Positions 53,419 to 61,729 of a DNA stretch of 64,000 nucleotides are shown here, one piece after another. Numbering within the stretch: position 1 is the stretch's first letter; every line of letters starts with the position of its first letter. The position numbers and the translations under genes were made by a program. The notes under the pieces are model-generated. The model did not search any database. It was not told where the DNA came from and worked only from the letters and a program-made list of their open reading frames with translations. The DNA is from Gordonia sp. ABSL11-1 (lineage in GTDB: Bacteria > Actinomycetota > Actinomycetes > Mycobacteriales > Mycobacteriaceae): positions 466,827-530,826 of the forward strand of contig NZ_JASXSI010000001.1 in assembly GCF_030315685.1 (NCBI RefSeq). The letters are read 5' to 3'.

Positions 53419-55254
53419 ATGGCGGAGACAGAACGCATCACATTTCCACATGAGAGTGGGGCCGCGGTGGCCACGCTCCCGGAGGCATTCCAGCAGACGG
53501 TGACCCTCCGTCCCGACGCGGTCGCGCTGCGGACCGTCGGCGGTATCCAACAGATCACCTGGGCGCAGTACGCCGCGCGGGTCGAGGCGATCGCGGGCGG
53601 TCTGGCCGCGCTCGGAGTCGGCCGCGGCGACACCGTCGGCATCATGCTGACCAACCGGCCGGAGTTTCACCTCGTCGACACTGCGGCGCTGCACCTCGGG
53701 GCCATCCCGTTCTCGATCTACAACACCAGTTCGCCCGATCAGATCGAGTATCTGTTCGGCAACGCCGAGAACACGGTGGTCATCACCGAGCAGGTGTTCC
53801 TGCCCGCGATCCGGGCGGCGCACACCGCCGTCACGACGACCGTCGTCGTCGACGGTGCCGCCAGCGATGCGATGACGCTGGCCGAGTTGGAGGCGACATC
53901 TGCCCCCGACGGATTCGATCTCGACGCGTCCTGGCGTGCCGTGCAGCCGGAGGATCTCGCGACCCTGATCTACACCTCCGGGACCACCGGTCCGCCGAAA
54001 GGTGTCGAGATCACGCATCGCAACGTGATCGCCCAGCTCGCCGCGCTCGAACAGCACGTCGAGGTCGGATTCGACGACCGGGTGATCTCATACCTGCCCG
54101 CCGCGCACATCGCGGACCGGGTGTCCTCGCACGGTGCGAACATGGTGCGCGGAATCCAGGTCACCACGGTGCCCGATCCGCGGGAGATCGCCGCGGCGCT
54201 GCCGGAGGTCCGACCGACCTTCTTCTTCGGCGTCCCACGTGTCTGGCAGAAGATCCGCGCCGGCATCGAGGCGAAGATGGCCGAGGAGTCCAGTCCGGTC
54301 AAGAAGAACCTGGCCGCCTGGGCGCTGGGTGCCGGGGCGGCATCGGCGAAGGCCCACCTCGACGGTCGCAGCGAAGGACTGCTCGGCGGTGTGCAGCACG
54401 GCCTCGCCGACAAGCTGGTGCTGCACAAGGTCCGTGCCGCGATCGGGATGGACGAGATCACCTTCGCCGGTTCGGGCGCCGCGGCGATCCCGGCCGAGGT
54501 CCTGCAGTTCTTCCTGGGGCTCGGAATCCCGGTGCTCGAGGTCTGGGGGATGTCGGAGACCACCGGCGTCTCCACGATGACCACGGCGGAGAACTTGAAG
54601 ATCGGGACCGTCGGCAAGCCGGTGGCGGGTGTCGAGACCAAGCTCGCCGACGACGGCGAGCTCCTCATCCGCGGGCCTGTGGTCATGCGTGGATACCGCA
54701 AGCAACCCGACAAGACCGCCGAGACGATCGACGCCGACGGCTGGCTCGCCACGGGAGACATCGCCTCCATCGACGCCGACGGCAACGTCACCATCGTCGA
54801 CCGCAAGAAGGAACTCATCATCAACGAGGCGGGCAAGAACATGTCGCCCACCAACATCGAGAACGCGATGAAGGCCGCGTCGTCGCTGATCGGTCAGGTC
54901 GTCGCGATCGGCGACGCCAAACCGTATGTGTCTGCGCTCGTGGTCCTCGATCCGGATGCGGCGGCGGCGCGTGCCAAGCACCTCAACATCCCCGATGCCG
55001 ACGTCGCGACCGTCGCTGGACGTCGCGAGGTGCTCGACGAAGTGACTACGGCGATCCGGGAGGGCAACGGCACACTGTCCCGCGTCGAGCAGATCAAGCG
55101 GTTCACCATCGTGCCCGACGCCTGGGATCCGGGCGGGGACGAACTGACGCCGACGATGAAGTTGCGGCGCAAGCCGATTGCGACGAAGTACGCCGATCAC
55201 ATCGTCAAGATGTACGACGACGCACCGGCTGCCGACGTCGTCGACCTCAGGTAG
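53419..55254 (+). CDS. Long-chain fatty-acid-CoA ligase (FadD15-like)
   Basis: 611 residues from ATG 53419, with GAGGA about nine bases upstream; ATG 53392 and 53380 are in-frame alternatives. Adenylate-forming enzyme activating fatty acids to acyl-CoA. Motifs: LIYTSGTTGPPKGVEITHRN (P-loop), ISYLPAAHIADRV, WGMSETTGVSTMT, GDIASIDADGNVTIVDRKKELIINEAGKNMSPTNIE and the C-terminal Lys region LTPTMKLRRKPI. It closely follows the FadD15 type of mycobacteria, which also has the long insert around DGRSEGLLGGVQHGLADKLV. Confidence 0.93.
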   Translation: MAETERITFPHESGAAVATLPEAFQQTVTLRPDAVALRTVGGIQQITWAQYAARVEAIAGGLAALGVGRGDTVGIMLTNRPEFHLVDTAALHLGAIPFSIYNTSSPDQIEYLFGNAENTVVITEQVFLPAIRAAHTAVTTTVVVDGAASDAMTLAELEATSAPDGFDLDASWRAVQPEDLATLIYTSGTTGPPKGVEITHRNVIAQLAALEQHVEVGFDDRVISYLPAAHIADRVSSHGANMVRGIQVTTVPDPREIAAALPEVRPTFFFGVPRVWQKIRAGIEAKMAEESSPVKKNLAAWALGAGAASAKAHLDGRSEGLLGGVQHGLADKLVLHKVRAAIGMDEITFAGSGAAAIPAEVLQFFLGLGIPVLEVWGMSETTGVSTMTTAENLKIGTVGKPVAGVETKLADDGELLIRGPVVMRGYRKQPDKTAETIDADGWLATGDIASIDADGNVTIVDRKKELIINEAGKNMSPTNIENAMKAASSLIGQVVAIGDAKPYVSALVVLDPDAAAARAKHLNIPDADVATVAGRREVLDEVTTAIREGNGTLSRVEQIKRFTIVPDAWDPGGDELTPTMKLRRKPIATKYADHIVKMYDDAPAADVVDLR

Positions 55255-55261
55255 CGGCGAT

Positions 55262-55283
55262 CAGAGCTCTGATCAGAGCTCTG
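55262..55283. terminator. Perfect palindrome between convergent fadD and DUF998 genes
   Basis: CAGAGCTCT-GATC-AGAGCTCTG: a 9-bp perfect stem with a 4-base loop in the 18-bp gap, overlapping the DUF998 stop codon. A further GATCAGAGCTCTGATC palindrome overlaps it. Likely a bidirectional terminator, though without a clear T-run. Confidence 0.6.
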
Positions 55284-55980
55284 TGGACGGTCGATCGTCG
55301 CGGTGACGGCTCGTGGCGATCGACCATCCCCAGATGATCAGCCATACGGTCATTCCGCCCACCTGGATTCGTTGTGCCAGCCCCAGGCGGTAGTCGCCGC
55401 TCAGGTTGTCGGCGACGAGCATCCACACCGTGGCCACCACGACGATCGCGAACACGATCGTCCCGGCCGCCCGCAGCATCGGCCAGACGCCGGCCCGGAA
55501 CGTGGCGACGACGGCCGCGATCATGACAGTGAAGATGGAGAAGACGGCCAGTGTGCTGGTGAGCGCATGCACGTGGTGCAGCTGCGGGAGGATTCCGCTC
55601 GGCTCGGAGGGGCACCCGGCATCGACACCGGGGATGCACTCGATCGGCAGCAGGGCGTCTGCGATGGTCGACGCACCGAACGCGCCCAACGCGACCACCG
55701 CGCAGATCGCCGGGAAGCCACGCACGAGTGGTCGGGGGATCAGCATGACCAGCGCGGCCAGCATCGCGGCGCACGATGTCGTCACGTCACCGGCGACATA
55801 CACCTCACGATGCGGGCGCTGTGCTGCATCGAGTTCGCTGAGGAAACTGCGCAGCGGGTCGAGGGGACTGGGCCACAGGAACTCCAGTACCCACGACGAG
55901 TAACAGATCCCGGCCAGCGCCACCAGGATTCCCGCACTCACGAAGCGGGCGGTGGAGGGCGGCACGCCGGAACTCGACAT
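55273..55980 (-). CDS. DUF998 family membrane protein
   Basis: 235 residues from ATG 55980. About six transmembrane helices (about 13-32, 55-78, 88-110, 140-162, 170-192, 205-225) and a conserved FLSELDAAQRPHREVY segment after the first helix, plus an ADALLPIECIPGVDAGCP loop with paired cysteines, which is the DUF998 pattern. Function unknown. TACGCT six bases before the ATG would give a leaderless mRNA. Convergent with fadD. Confidence 0.8.
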   Translation of the reverse strand: MSSSGVPPSTARFVSAGILVALAGICYSSWVLEFLWPSPLDPLRSFLSELDAAQRPHREVYVAGDVTTSCAAMLAALVMLIPRPLVRGFPAICAVVALGAFGASTIADALLPIECIPGVDAGCPSEPSGILPQLHHVHALTSTLAVFSIFTVMIAAVVATFRAGVWPMLRAAGTIVFAIVVVATVWMLVADNLSGDYRLGLAQRIQVGGMTVWLIIWGWSIATSRHRDDRPSTEL

Positions 55981-56133
55981 CCGATCAGCGTATAGATCCC
56001 TCGCCCGATACGGATGAGATGTCCGCCGACGCCTGTCACGGGCACCGCGGCGATCTACCATCGACTCGGAGGTCAATCACCGCGCCATCCGATCGGCCGT
56101 CACTTGTCAATCGCGACGCAGCGAGGAGCTCCC

Positions 56134-56565
56134 ATGGCCGAAGAAGTCGTTCAGGAGATCGGACCCATCGACTATGTAGTGGTGGAGTGGTCCGGTAGCA
56201 AACAGCCGAACGGAGAAGCACTCCCTCACCTCATCGGTCTGGTCGAGCGCGGGATCATCCGCATCATCGACTTCGCCTTCATCATGAAAGCCGAGGATGG
56301 GACCGTCGCGCAGTTGGCGCTCGACGAGCTCGGCGCGGAGTTCGCGATCCTCGACGGTGCCTCAGCCGACCTGATCGGCGACAGCGACGTCACCGAGGCG
56401 GCGTCGGTACTCGATCCGGGGTCGGCGGCCGCCCTGCTGGTGTATGAGAATGCCTGGGCCGCACAGTTCGCGGCCGCGCTGCGCGGCAACGGCGCCCAGG
56501 TCGTCGCGACCGGACGCATCCCCTACGACGAGTTCGTCGCCGCGCTCGACGAGGTCGAGGCCTGA
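56134..56565 (+). CDS. DUF6325-type small protein
   Basis: 143 residues from ATG 56134 with GAGGAG just upstream. Predicted soluble alpha/beta fold: IGPIDYVVVEWSGSKQPNGEALPHLIGLVERGIIRIIDFAFIMKAEDGTVAQL..., ending in a second half (GSAAALLVYENAWAAQFAAALRGNGAQVVATGRIPYDEFVAAL). This matches the DUF1269/DUF6325 kind of protein that often precedes a SHOCT-domain gene in actinobacteria. Function unknown; likely stress-related by association. Confidence 0.8.
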   Translation: MAEEVVQEIGPIDYVVVEWSGSKQPNGEALPHLIGLVERGIIRIIDFAFIMKAEDGTVAQLALDELGAEFAILDGASADLIGDSDVTEAASVLDPGSAAALLVYENAWAAQFAAALRGNGAQVVATGRIPYDEFVAALDEVEA

Positions 56566-56614
56566 CCTCCCCGCCCATCCACACCGCATCCGCCCCACAT
56601 CTGAGGAGATTCCC

Positions 56615-56917
56615 ATGCCAGGACTGATCCGAGCCGCAGCGCGCACCGCTGTGATCGCCGGGACCGCCACGTCGGTCAGCAACCGCGTCGCCCGACGTCA
56701 GGCGAACCGTTGGGCGCAGCAGGATTACGAGAACCAGCAGCGCCACTCTCAACCCGCAGCCCAACCCGTGCAGGCTCCCCCCGTCGCGCCGGCACCCGCG
56801 GCCGCCCCCGCTCAGGACACCATCGAGCAACTCAAGGAGCTGGGCGCGCTGTACCAGCAGGGCATCCTGACCGAGCAGGAGTTCGCCGCACAGAAGGCCA
56901 AGATCCTCGGCAGCTGA
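56615..56917 (+). CDS. SHOCT-domain protein
   Basis: 100 residues from ATG 56615 with TGAGGAG upstream. A basic N-terminal helix (AARTAVIAGTATSVSNRVARRQANRWAQQ), a Pro/Ala linker (about 48-66), and a C-terminal SHOCT motif DTIEQLKELGALYQQGILTEQEFAAQKAKILGS. SHOCT segments act as short oligomerisation or interaction modules. It follows the DUF6325 gene after 49 bp and the two are probably one transcript. Confidence 0.88.
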   Translation: MPGLIRAAARTAVIAGTATSVSNRVARRQANRWAQQDYENQQRHSQPAAQPVQAPPVAPAPAAAPAQDTIEQLKELGALYQQGILTEQEFAAQKAKILGS

Positions 56918-56944
56918 CGACCCGGCCGCCGCCGGACTCGGATG

Positions 56945-58540
56945 TCACAGTTCGGCGGCGGGCACCCGGGGGAGTCGTCGAGCGATCACGAGTCCGACGG
57001 CGGCCAGGAACACGGCCAGCAGGATCGAGATCTTGATGGCGAACAGCTGTGCCTCGACGTAGTGGTCGATCAGCGTGGCCACCTCGTCCGCCGGGATCCC
57101 GTTGTCCTGTGCGACCTGCTCGAGCTGATCCCGCCCCAGGATCTCGACCCCGTCGGCAGATGCCTCGGCGATCTGTGTCTTGGTGGTGGCGGACAGATCG
57201 GGATCCGCCTGACCGGCAGCGGAGAAGTCCGAACTCAACGAGGCGATCAGCAGCGCACCCAGCAGCGCGACGCCCACCGACGTGCCGATGTTCTGCGCGG
57301 TGCCCTGCAACCCGCCGGTCTCTCCGCGGTCGCGCTCACCCACCGACGACATGACCACGTTGCCCAACTGCGAGGCGATGAGTCCGAATCCCGCACCGAA
57401 CACGGTCATCCCGACGCCGAAGACCACGCCATCGAGTTCCGGATCGATCGTCGTGATCAGCACCGACGAACCGATGATCACCAGCAGCAGGCCGATTGTC
57501 ACCATCCGTCGAGGTGACTGTGTCGCAGCGAATCTCGGACTGGAGAACGCGGCGATCAACATCGCAACAGACATCGGTGCCAGCGTGAGCCCGGTCTCGA
57601 AAGCATTCTTCCCGAGTACGTACTGCAAGTAGATCGGGATGACGAAGAACATCCCGCCGATGATCGTCTGTTGTGCGATCAGCATGACCAAGCCGTTGCG
57701 CAACTGGAGTTTTCGCAGCAGGTCGGGATGCATCAGCGGCACGTGTCCGTGCGCGATCACGCGCCGCTCCCAGTGGACGAACGCGATCAGGACGAAGATG
57801 CCCGCCGCGATCATGAACGGGACGATCGACAGGCCGAACGGTGTGATCTCCGTCCCGCCGATCTCGAGCGCACCGGAGGGTTTGACGAAGCCCCACGTAC
57901 CAGACTTCAGCAACGCGAGCACGATCAGCCCGAGGCCGGCCGCGGACAGGAACGTGCCGCCCCAGTCCATCCGCCGTGAGCCGGATCGCCCGGTGTCGGC
58001 GATGACCCGCACGCACGCGATGACGAGAACACAGACAACCGTCTCCGCCGCGAACACGACCCGCCACGTGAGGGTCTCGGTGACCCAGCCGCCGATCAGC
58101 GGCCCCGCCGCGGCGCCGGCCGCGGCGATCCCGCCCAACGCGCTGTAGGCGGTCGCGCGATCCTTGCCGTCGTAGTTCGCGGCCGTCAGCGAGATGATCG
58201 CGGGCATCACCAGCACGGCTCCGGCACCTTCGACGAAGGACCACCCGAACAGGAGAGTGCCGATGTTCGGACTGAATGCCGTGATGAGCGACCCCGCGCC
58301 GTACACCAGCAGGCCGATGGAGAAAACGCGCCGACGACCGAACATGTCACCGAGACGGCCACCGAACAGCATGAACGAGCCCATGACGAGCGTGTACAGC
58401 GTGATCGCGAGCTGCACCTGGGTGATGCTGGTGTCGAGGTCGACCACCACCGCGGAAACGGACACGTTCATCACCGTGGTGTCGAGGACCATGATGAACT
58501 GCGCCGCACACAGGATGAGCAGAACGCCCCATTTCCTCAC
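56945..58540 (-). CDS. MFS multidrug exporter, 14-TM (DHA2/EmrB-QacA type)
   Basis: 531 residues from GTG 58540, where the conserved RKWGVLLILCAAQFIMVLDTTVMNVS begins; ATG 58606 is an in-frame alternative. About 14 transmembrane helices, motif A as FGGRLGDMFGRRRVFSIG, and GIAAAGAAAGPLIGGWVTETLTWRVVF as the antiporter motif region. The C-terminal loop (DGVEILGRDQLEQVAQDNGIPADEV) before the last helix is common in DHA2 proteins. It faces away from the repeat-protein cassette starting at 58752, so it could share a regulatory region with it. Substrate unknown. Confidence 0.88.
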   Translation of the reverse strand: MRKWGVLLILCAAQFIMVLDTTVMNVSVSAVVVDLDTSITQVQLAITLYTLVMGSFMLFGGRLGDMFGRRRVFSIGLLVYGAGSLITAFSPNIGTLLFGWSFVEGAGAVLVMPAIISLTAANYDGKDRATAYSALGGIAAAGAAAGPLIGGWVTETLTWRVVFAAETVVCVLVIACVRVIADTGRSGSRRMDWGGTFLSAAGLGLIVLALLKSGTWGFVKPSGALEIGGTEITPFGLSIVPFMIAAGIFVLIAFVHWERRVIAHGHVPLMHPDLLRKLQLRNGLVMLIAQQTIIGGMFFVIPIYLQYVLGKNAFETGLTLAPMSVAMLIAAFSSPRFAATQSPRRMVTIGLLLVIIGSSVLITTIDPELDGVVFGVGMTVFGAGFGLIASQLGNVVMSSVGERDRGETGGLQGTAQNIGTSVGVALLGALLIASLSSDFSAAGQADPDLSATTKTQIAEASADGVEILGRDQLEQVAQDNGIPADEVATLIDHYVEAQLFAIKISILLAVFLAAVGLVIARRLPRVPAAEL

Positions 58541-58751
58541 CGACAGAACGCTACGCCGGGAGTGGTGCGCGACCGGTGTTTGCCGGGGCCGGTGAGGGGG
58601 AATCATCCGAAACGGGTGAGCGGTGGAGGTCGCCACGACCGCAGCGACTGGTGGAGATCCGGCCAACGCCGGGACACCGGACGCCCCGCTGCCCATAGTG
58701 GAGACAGGAGCCTCCGATCCTCGGTGGCTTCGCGAGCAGAAAGGATCACCG

Positions 58752-59006
58752 ATGGCACTCGACGACGATGACATCACCACGTCCGGCGCCGGCGGCGAAG
58801 GAGTTGCCGACGGAGGATCGAACCCGGGTGGTCACGACGGTGGCGCCGACGGCACCGCCGACGCCGGTGAGGGACCGGCCGACGGCGGCTCGAACCCCGA
58901 CGGTCACGACGGTGGCGCCGACGGCACCGCCGACGCCGGTGAGGGACCGGCCGACGGCGGCTCGAACCCGGGCGGACACGACGGAGGCGCCGACGGCACC
59001 GCATGA
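58752..59006 (+). CDS. Asp/Gly-rich tandem-repeat small protein, putative oxygenase substrate
   Basis: 84 residues from ATG 58752 with GAAAGGA upstream. After a short head MALDDDDITTSGAGGEGV it consists of 2.75 copies of a 24-residue unit, ADGGSNPGGHDGGADGTADAGEGP. It has no Cys, Lys, Arg or aromatic residue, is strongly acidic and should be unstructured. Each unit holds one His, one Asn and several Asp, which are residue types that JmjC/FIH-type oxygenases hydroxylate. The oxygenase gene begins 10 bp after its stop. It could be a RiPP-like precursor, a metal-binding peptide or a modified structural peptide. The function is inference; the coding call rests on ribosome site, frame-keeping repeats and operon position. 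Confidence 0.75.
   Translation: MALDDDDITTSGAGGEGVADGGSNPGGHDGGADGTADAGEGPADGGSNPDGHDGGADGTADAGEGPADGGSNPGGHDGGADGTA
58806..59003 (+). repeat. 72-bp tandem repeat, 2.75 copies
   Basis: The DNA behind the 24-residue units is nearly identical between copies (for example GACGCCGGTGAGGGACCGGC recurs), with a few third-base changes and one Gly/Asp change. Reading frames +1 and +2 also lack stops across it. Confidence 0.85.
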
Positions 59007-59016
59007 CGGCCGCCCG

Positions 59017-60282
59017 GTGCTGAGTCGCTGTATCGCGGTCGACCCGGACACCTTCGCGAAGGAGTACTGGGGTCGGCAACCGCTGCACAGCAATTCGGTG
59101 TCCCTGCCCCGCGACTTCGACGACCTGCTCACGGCCCGGATGGTCGACGAGCTCATCGCCGAGCGCGGGGTGCGGGCACCGTTCATCCGGATGGCCAGGG
59201 ACGGCGGCGTTCTCGCTCGCGACGATTATCTCGGCCCGCAGGGTTTCGGCGCGGAGATGCCCGATCAGGTCGACTCGGCAAAGGTGTTGGCCGAGTTCAG
59301 TGGTGGCGCGACCATCGTGTTGCAGGGCTTGCACCGGCTGTGGCCGCCGGTCATCGACTTCGTGCGGGGCATGGTCGACGACCTCGGTCATCCCGTGCAG
59401 GCGAACGCCTACATCACTCCCGCGTCCAATCGTGGCTTCGACCCGCACTACGACGTGCACGACGTCTTCGTTGTCCAGACGACCGGCCGCAAGCGGTGGA
59501 CCGTGCACGCACCGGTGCATCGTGATCCGCTGTCGTCTCAACCGTGGACCGATCACCGAACCGCCGTCGCACGACGAGCCCATGAGGAACCCGTCCTCGA
59601 CATCGTGCTCGAACCGGGCGACGCACTGTATCTGCCGCGTGGGTGGATTCATTCCGCGCGAGCGCTGGGGGAGACCTCGGTCCACCTGACGATCGGGGTC
59701 TCGCCGGTCACCGTGCGCGACGTGCTGGCCGCGATCGTCGACGAGGCCGGGATCATCGACGACCTGCGTGCATCACTGCCGCTCGGCATCGACCTGACGG
59801 ACCGCGCCGACACGGTCGCGGTGGTCCGCACGGCGATGGCGACGGTCGTCGACGAATGGCAGAACCGATCCGAACAGTGGACGACCGGTGCGGCCGAAGC
59901 CCTCGTGGCCCGGCACGCCGATCGCACCCGCCCCGAGGCGGTCCGGCCGCTGGCGACCGTCGATGCCGCGGGCTCGCTCACCACCGAGACGGTTCTACGG
60001 TGGCGCCGCGGTCTCGTGGGCGACCTGCTGCCCGCAGGTGAACGCGTCGAGCTGCGGCTGTCGGATCGGACGATCGGGTTCCCGTCGTTCTGCGGCGACG
60101 CCGTGGCGGCGGTCATGACGGGGTCGGAGGTCAGCGCCGACCGGCTCCCGGGGCTCGATTCCGTGGACGGCGCCGTCCTGCTGCGTCGACTCCTTCGCGA
60201 GGCGGTCGTCGTACCTGTGCGCGCTGATCGCGGCTGCTCATCGGGTGCCGAAGGGTCGACGTCGATGAGGCGCCACGGATGA
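59017..60282 (+). CDS. JmjC/cupin-type Fe(II)/2-oxoglutarate oxygenase
   Basis: 421 residues from GTG 59017. The frame is open further upstream only because it crosses the repeat out of frame. The fold matches the ROX/NO66 group of JmjC hydroxylases: FAKEYWGRQPLH near the start, the jelly roll with iron ligands His144 and Asp146 (FDPHYDVHDVF) and His212 (LPRGWIHSA), a 2-oxoglutarate site near TTGRKRWTVH, and a C-terminal helical/winged-helix part (about 230-421). Family members hydroxylate His, Arg, Asn or Asp in proteins; the adjacent repeat protein is the obvious candidate substrate. It overlaps the next gene by ATGA. Confidence 0.88.
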   Translation: MLSRCIAVDPDTFAKEYWGRQPLHSNSVSLPRDFDDLLTARMVDELIAERGVRAPFIRMARDGGVLARDDYLGPQGFGAEMPDQVDSAKVLAEFSGGATIVLQGLHRLWPPVIDFVRGMVDDLGHPVQANAYITPASNRGFDPHYDVHDVFVVQTTGRKRWTVHAPVHRDPLSSQPWTDHRTAVARRAHEEPVLDIVLEPGDALYLPRGWIHSARALGETSVHLTIGVSPVTVRDVLAAIVDEAGIIDDLRASLPLGIDLTDRADTVAVVRTAMATVVDEWQNRSEQWTTGAAEALVARHADRTRPEAVRPLATVDAAGSLTTETVLRWRRGLVGDLLPAGERVELRLSDRTIGFPSFCGDAVAAVMTGSEVSADRLPGLDSVDGAVLLRRLLREAVVVPVRADRGCSSGAEGSTSMRRHG

Positions 60283-61181
60283 CCGATCGCCGTCCCTGCA
60301 GCGATCAGTCTGCGGAGCGCGACGACCCCATGTTCGGCACCGCTTCCGCCGGATCGTCGTGGCTGTTCCTCGAACTGGCCGGGCCCTGGGGGCCGTCGGT
60401 GTTCCTCACGTCCCCGTCGATCCTGGAGCCCGAACTCGGCCGTGCCATCGTGCGCCGGGTCGAGGCCACCGGCATGCGGATCGTCGCGATCCGCCGCCCA
60501 GGGCGACGCTCGGCGACTCCGCGCTGGCGCTGGTTCATCGTCCAGGCCGAGCCCGGCGCCGAGACGGTGCATCGCGGCGAGGTGGACGACCCGTCCGGCT
60601 ATCTCGACCTCGCTCTCGACGGCTCCGACGGAGAGCGGTCGTCCGAGCCGCTCGTCACGATCTGTGCACACGGCAAACACGATCAGTGCTGCGCGGTGCG
60701 GGGCCGAGCGGCGACCTCGGCGATCGCCGACGCGTACCCGGACTGGACGTGGGAGTGCTCCCATGTCGGCGGCGATCGGTTCGCCGCCACGATGCTCGTC
60801 CTGCCGCACGGACTCTGCTACGGACGTGTCGACTCGGTCGCCGATCCCGCCGACATCATCCATCGGTACACCCAAGGGCGACTGGTCGATTCCCTACTAC
60901 GTGGCCGGACGTCGCTGCCACACGCCGTTCAGGCGGCCCAACACTTCGTTCGCGAGAAGACCGGTGAGGACCGGATCGACGCACTCGTGCCGCTCGACGT
61001 CGAGCGGTCCGATCACCGAATCCACGTGCAGCTGAGCGGATCTGACGGCCCGATCGACGTCACCCTGGCCGAGCACCTCTCCGATCCGCTGCTGTCGACC
61101 TGCGGCGCACGCGTCCCGGGCCGGGTCCGCCAGTTCGTCCTGGTGTCGATGACGTTCGCCACCGCCACCCATGCCCCCTGA
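60279..61181 (+). CDS. Sucrase/ferredoxin-like Fe-S protein
   Basis: 300 residues from ATG 60279. A thioredoxin-like ferredoxin of the sucrase/ferredoxin-like (Apd1/Aim32) family: TICAHGKHDQCCAVRGRA (about 127-144) and WECSHVGGDRFAATMLVLPHGLCYGRV (about 158-184) give Cys129, His131, Cys137, Cys138, Cys160 and His162 as possible [2Fe-2S] ligands. The name is historical; no sugar activity is expected. Translational coupling to the JmjC gene suggests it supplies electrons, for example to keep the iron reduced. The C-terminal third is less conserved. Confidence 0.85.
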   Translation: MTDRRPCSDQSAERDDPMFGTASAGSSWLFLELAGPWGPSVFLTSPSILEPELGRAIVRRVEATGMRIVAIRRPGRRSATPRWRWFIVQAEPGAETVHRGEVDDPSGYLDLALDGSDGERSSEPLVTICAHGKHDQCCAVRGRAATSAIADAYPDWTWECSHVGGDRFAATMLVLPHGLCYGRVDSVADPADIIHRYTQGRLVDSLLRGRTSLPHAVQAAQHFVREKTGEDRIDALVPLDVERSDHRIHVQLSGSDGPIDVTLAEHLSDPLLSTCGARVPGRVRQFVLVSMTFATATHAP

Positions 61182-61210
61182 GGTGCGAGGCGCCGGCCGG
61201 GCATTGCTGT

Positions 61211-61249
61211 TCCCTGAGGAGCGAGGCGATAGTCGAGCGTCACGAAGGG
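61211..61249. repeat. Dispersed intergenic repeat, copy 2
   Basis: TCCCTGAGGAGCGAGG...GAGCGTCACGAAGGG in the 72-bp convergent gap, matching 49747-49789 at both ends. A partial third copy (CCCTGAGGTGCGAGGCG) begins around the stop codon of the preceding gene at about 61178. Together they probably end both transcripts. Confidence 0.55.
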
Positions 61250-61253
61250 CAAC

Positions 61254-61670
61254 TCACGCCTTCGGTTTCGCCTCGACCGCGATGATCGGTGCGCCGACCT
61301 CCGTCTCGCCCTCGGCGATCTGCTCGACCGAGGCGAACTTCTTTGTGTTCATCACGACGACCGGGGTGATGAGCGGATAACCGGCGGCCTCGATCACGGC
61401 GCGGTCAAACGTGACAAGCGGCGTCCCCGGCTCGACCTTCTGGCCGGCCTTCACCTTGACGTCGAATCCCTCACCCTTGAGCTGGACGGTGTCGATGCCG
61501 ACATGGATGAGTAGTTCGATACCGCCGTCGAGGACCATGCCGAACGCGTGACCGGTCGGCTGGGCGGCCACGATCGTCGCGACGGCCGGCGCGTACACGG
61601 TGTCACCGGACGGCAGGATGGCGACACCCCCGCCCATGGTTCCCTTCGCGAACACGGGATCCACCCGCAC
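61254..61670 (-). CDS. PTS glucose-type IIA component, N-terminally short
   Basis: 138 residues from GTG 61670 (GTG 61664 also possible). The EIIA-Glc fold is clear: VAILPSGDTVYAPAVATIV, GHAFGMVLDGGIELLIHVGIDTVQLKGEGF with the phosphorylated His, and LITPVVVMNTKKF. Homologues begin about 20-25 residues earlier with an APVSGRVVALADVPDPVFA-like strand. Here similarity starts abruptly at DPVFA; the DNA upstream is a strong hairpin and does not encode that strand. It is either 5'-truncated or uses an unusual start. No ptsH, ptsI or EIIBC gene is nearby. Confidence 0.75.
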   Translation of the reverse strand: MRVDPVFAKGTMGGGVAILPSGDTVYAPAVATIVAAQPTGHAFGMVLDGGIELLIHVGIDTVQLKGEGFDVKVKAGQKVEPGTPLVTFDRAVIEAAGYPLITPVVVMNTKKFASVEQIAEGETEVGAPIIAVEAKPKA

Positions 61671-61680
61671 ACCCCGCCTC

Positions 61681-61729
61681 GCAGACGTAGCGGGAATCGT
61701 CTGTGGGCGACGATTCCCGCTAGGTCTGC
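61681..61729. repeat. 49-bp near-perfect inverted repeat
   Basis: AGCGGGAATCGT (61689-61700) pairs exactly with ACGATTCCCGCT (61710-61721) around a 9-base loop, and the flanking GCAGAC (61681-61686) pairs with GTCTGC (61724-61729); only two bases on each side fail to pair. It lies between the decarboxylase stop (inside the repeat) and the EIIA start. It could be a terminator, an operator or the scar of a mobile element. Confidence 0.8.

Noticed and set aside
58806..59003. CRISPR-like array
   Set aside because: The units are contiguous 72-bp coding repeats without spacers, and no cas genes are present.
58768..59016. An 84-residue N-terminal extension of the JmjC protein through the repeat region
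   Set aside because: It reads the 72-bp repeats out of frame, giving Pro/Thr/Arg low complexity with no ribosome site; the real N-terminal motif begins after GTG 59017. Frames stay open there only because of the repeats.
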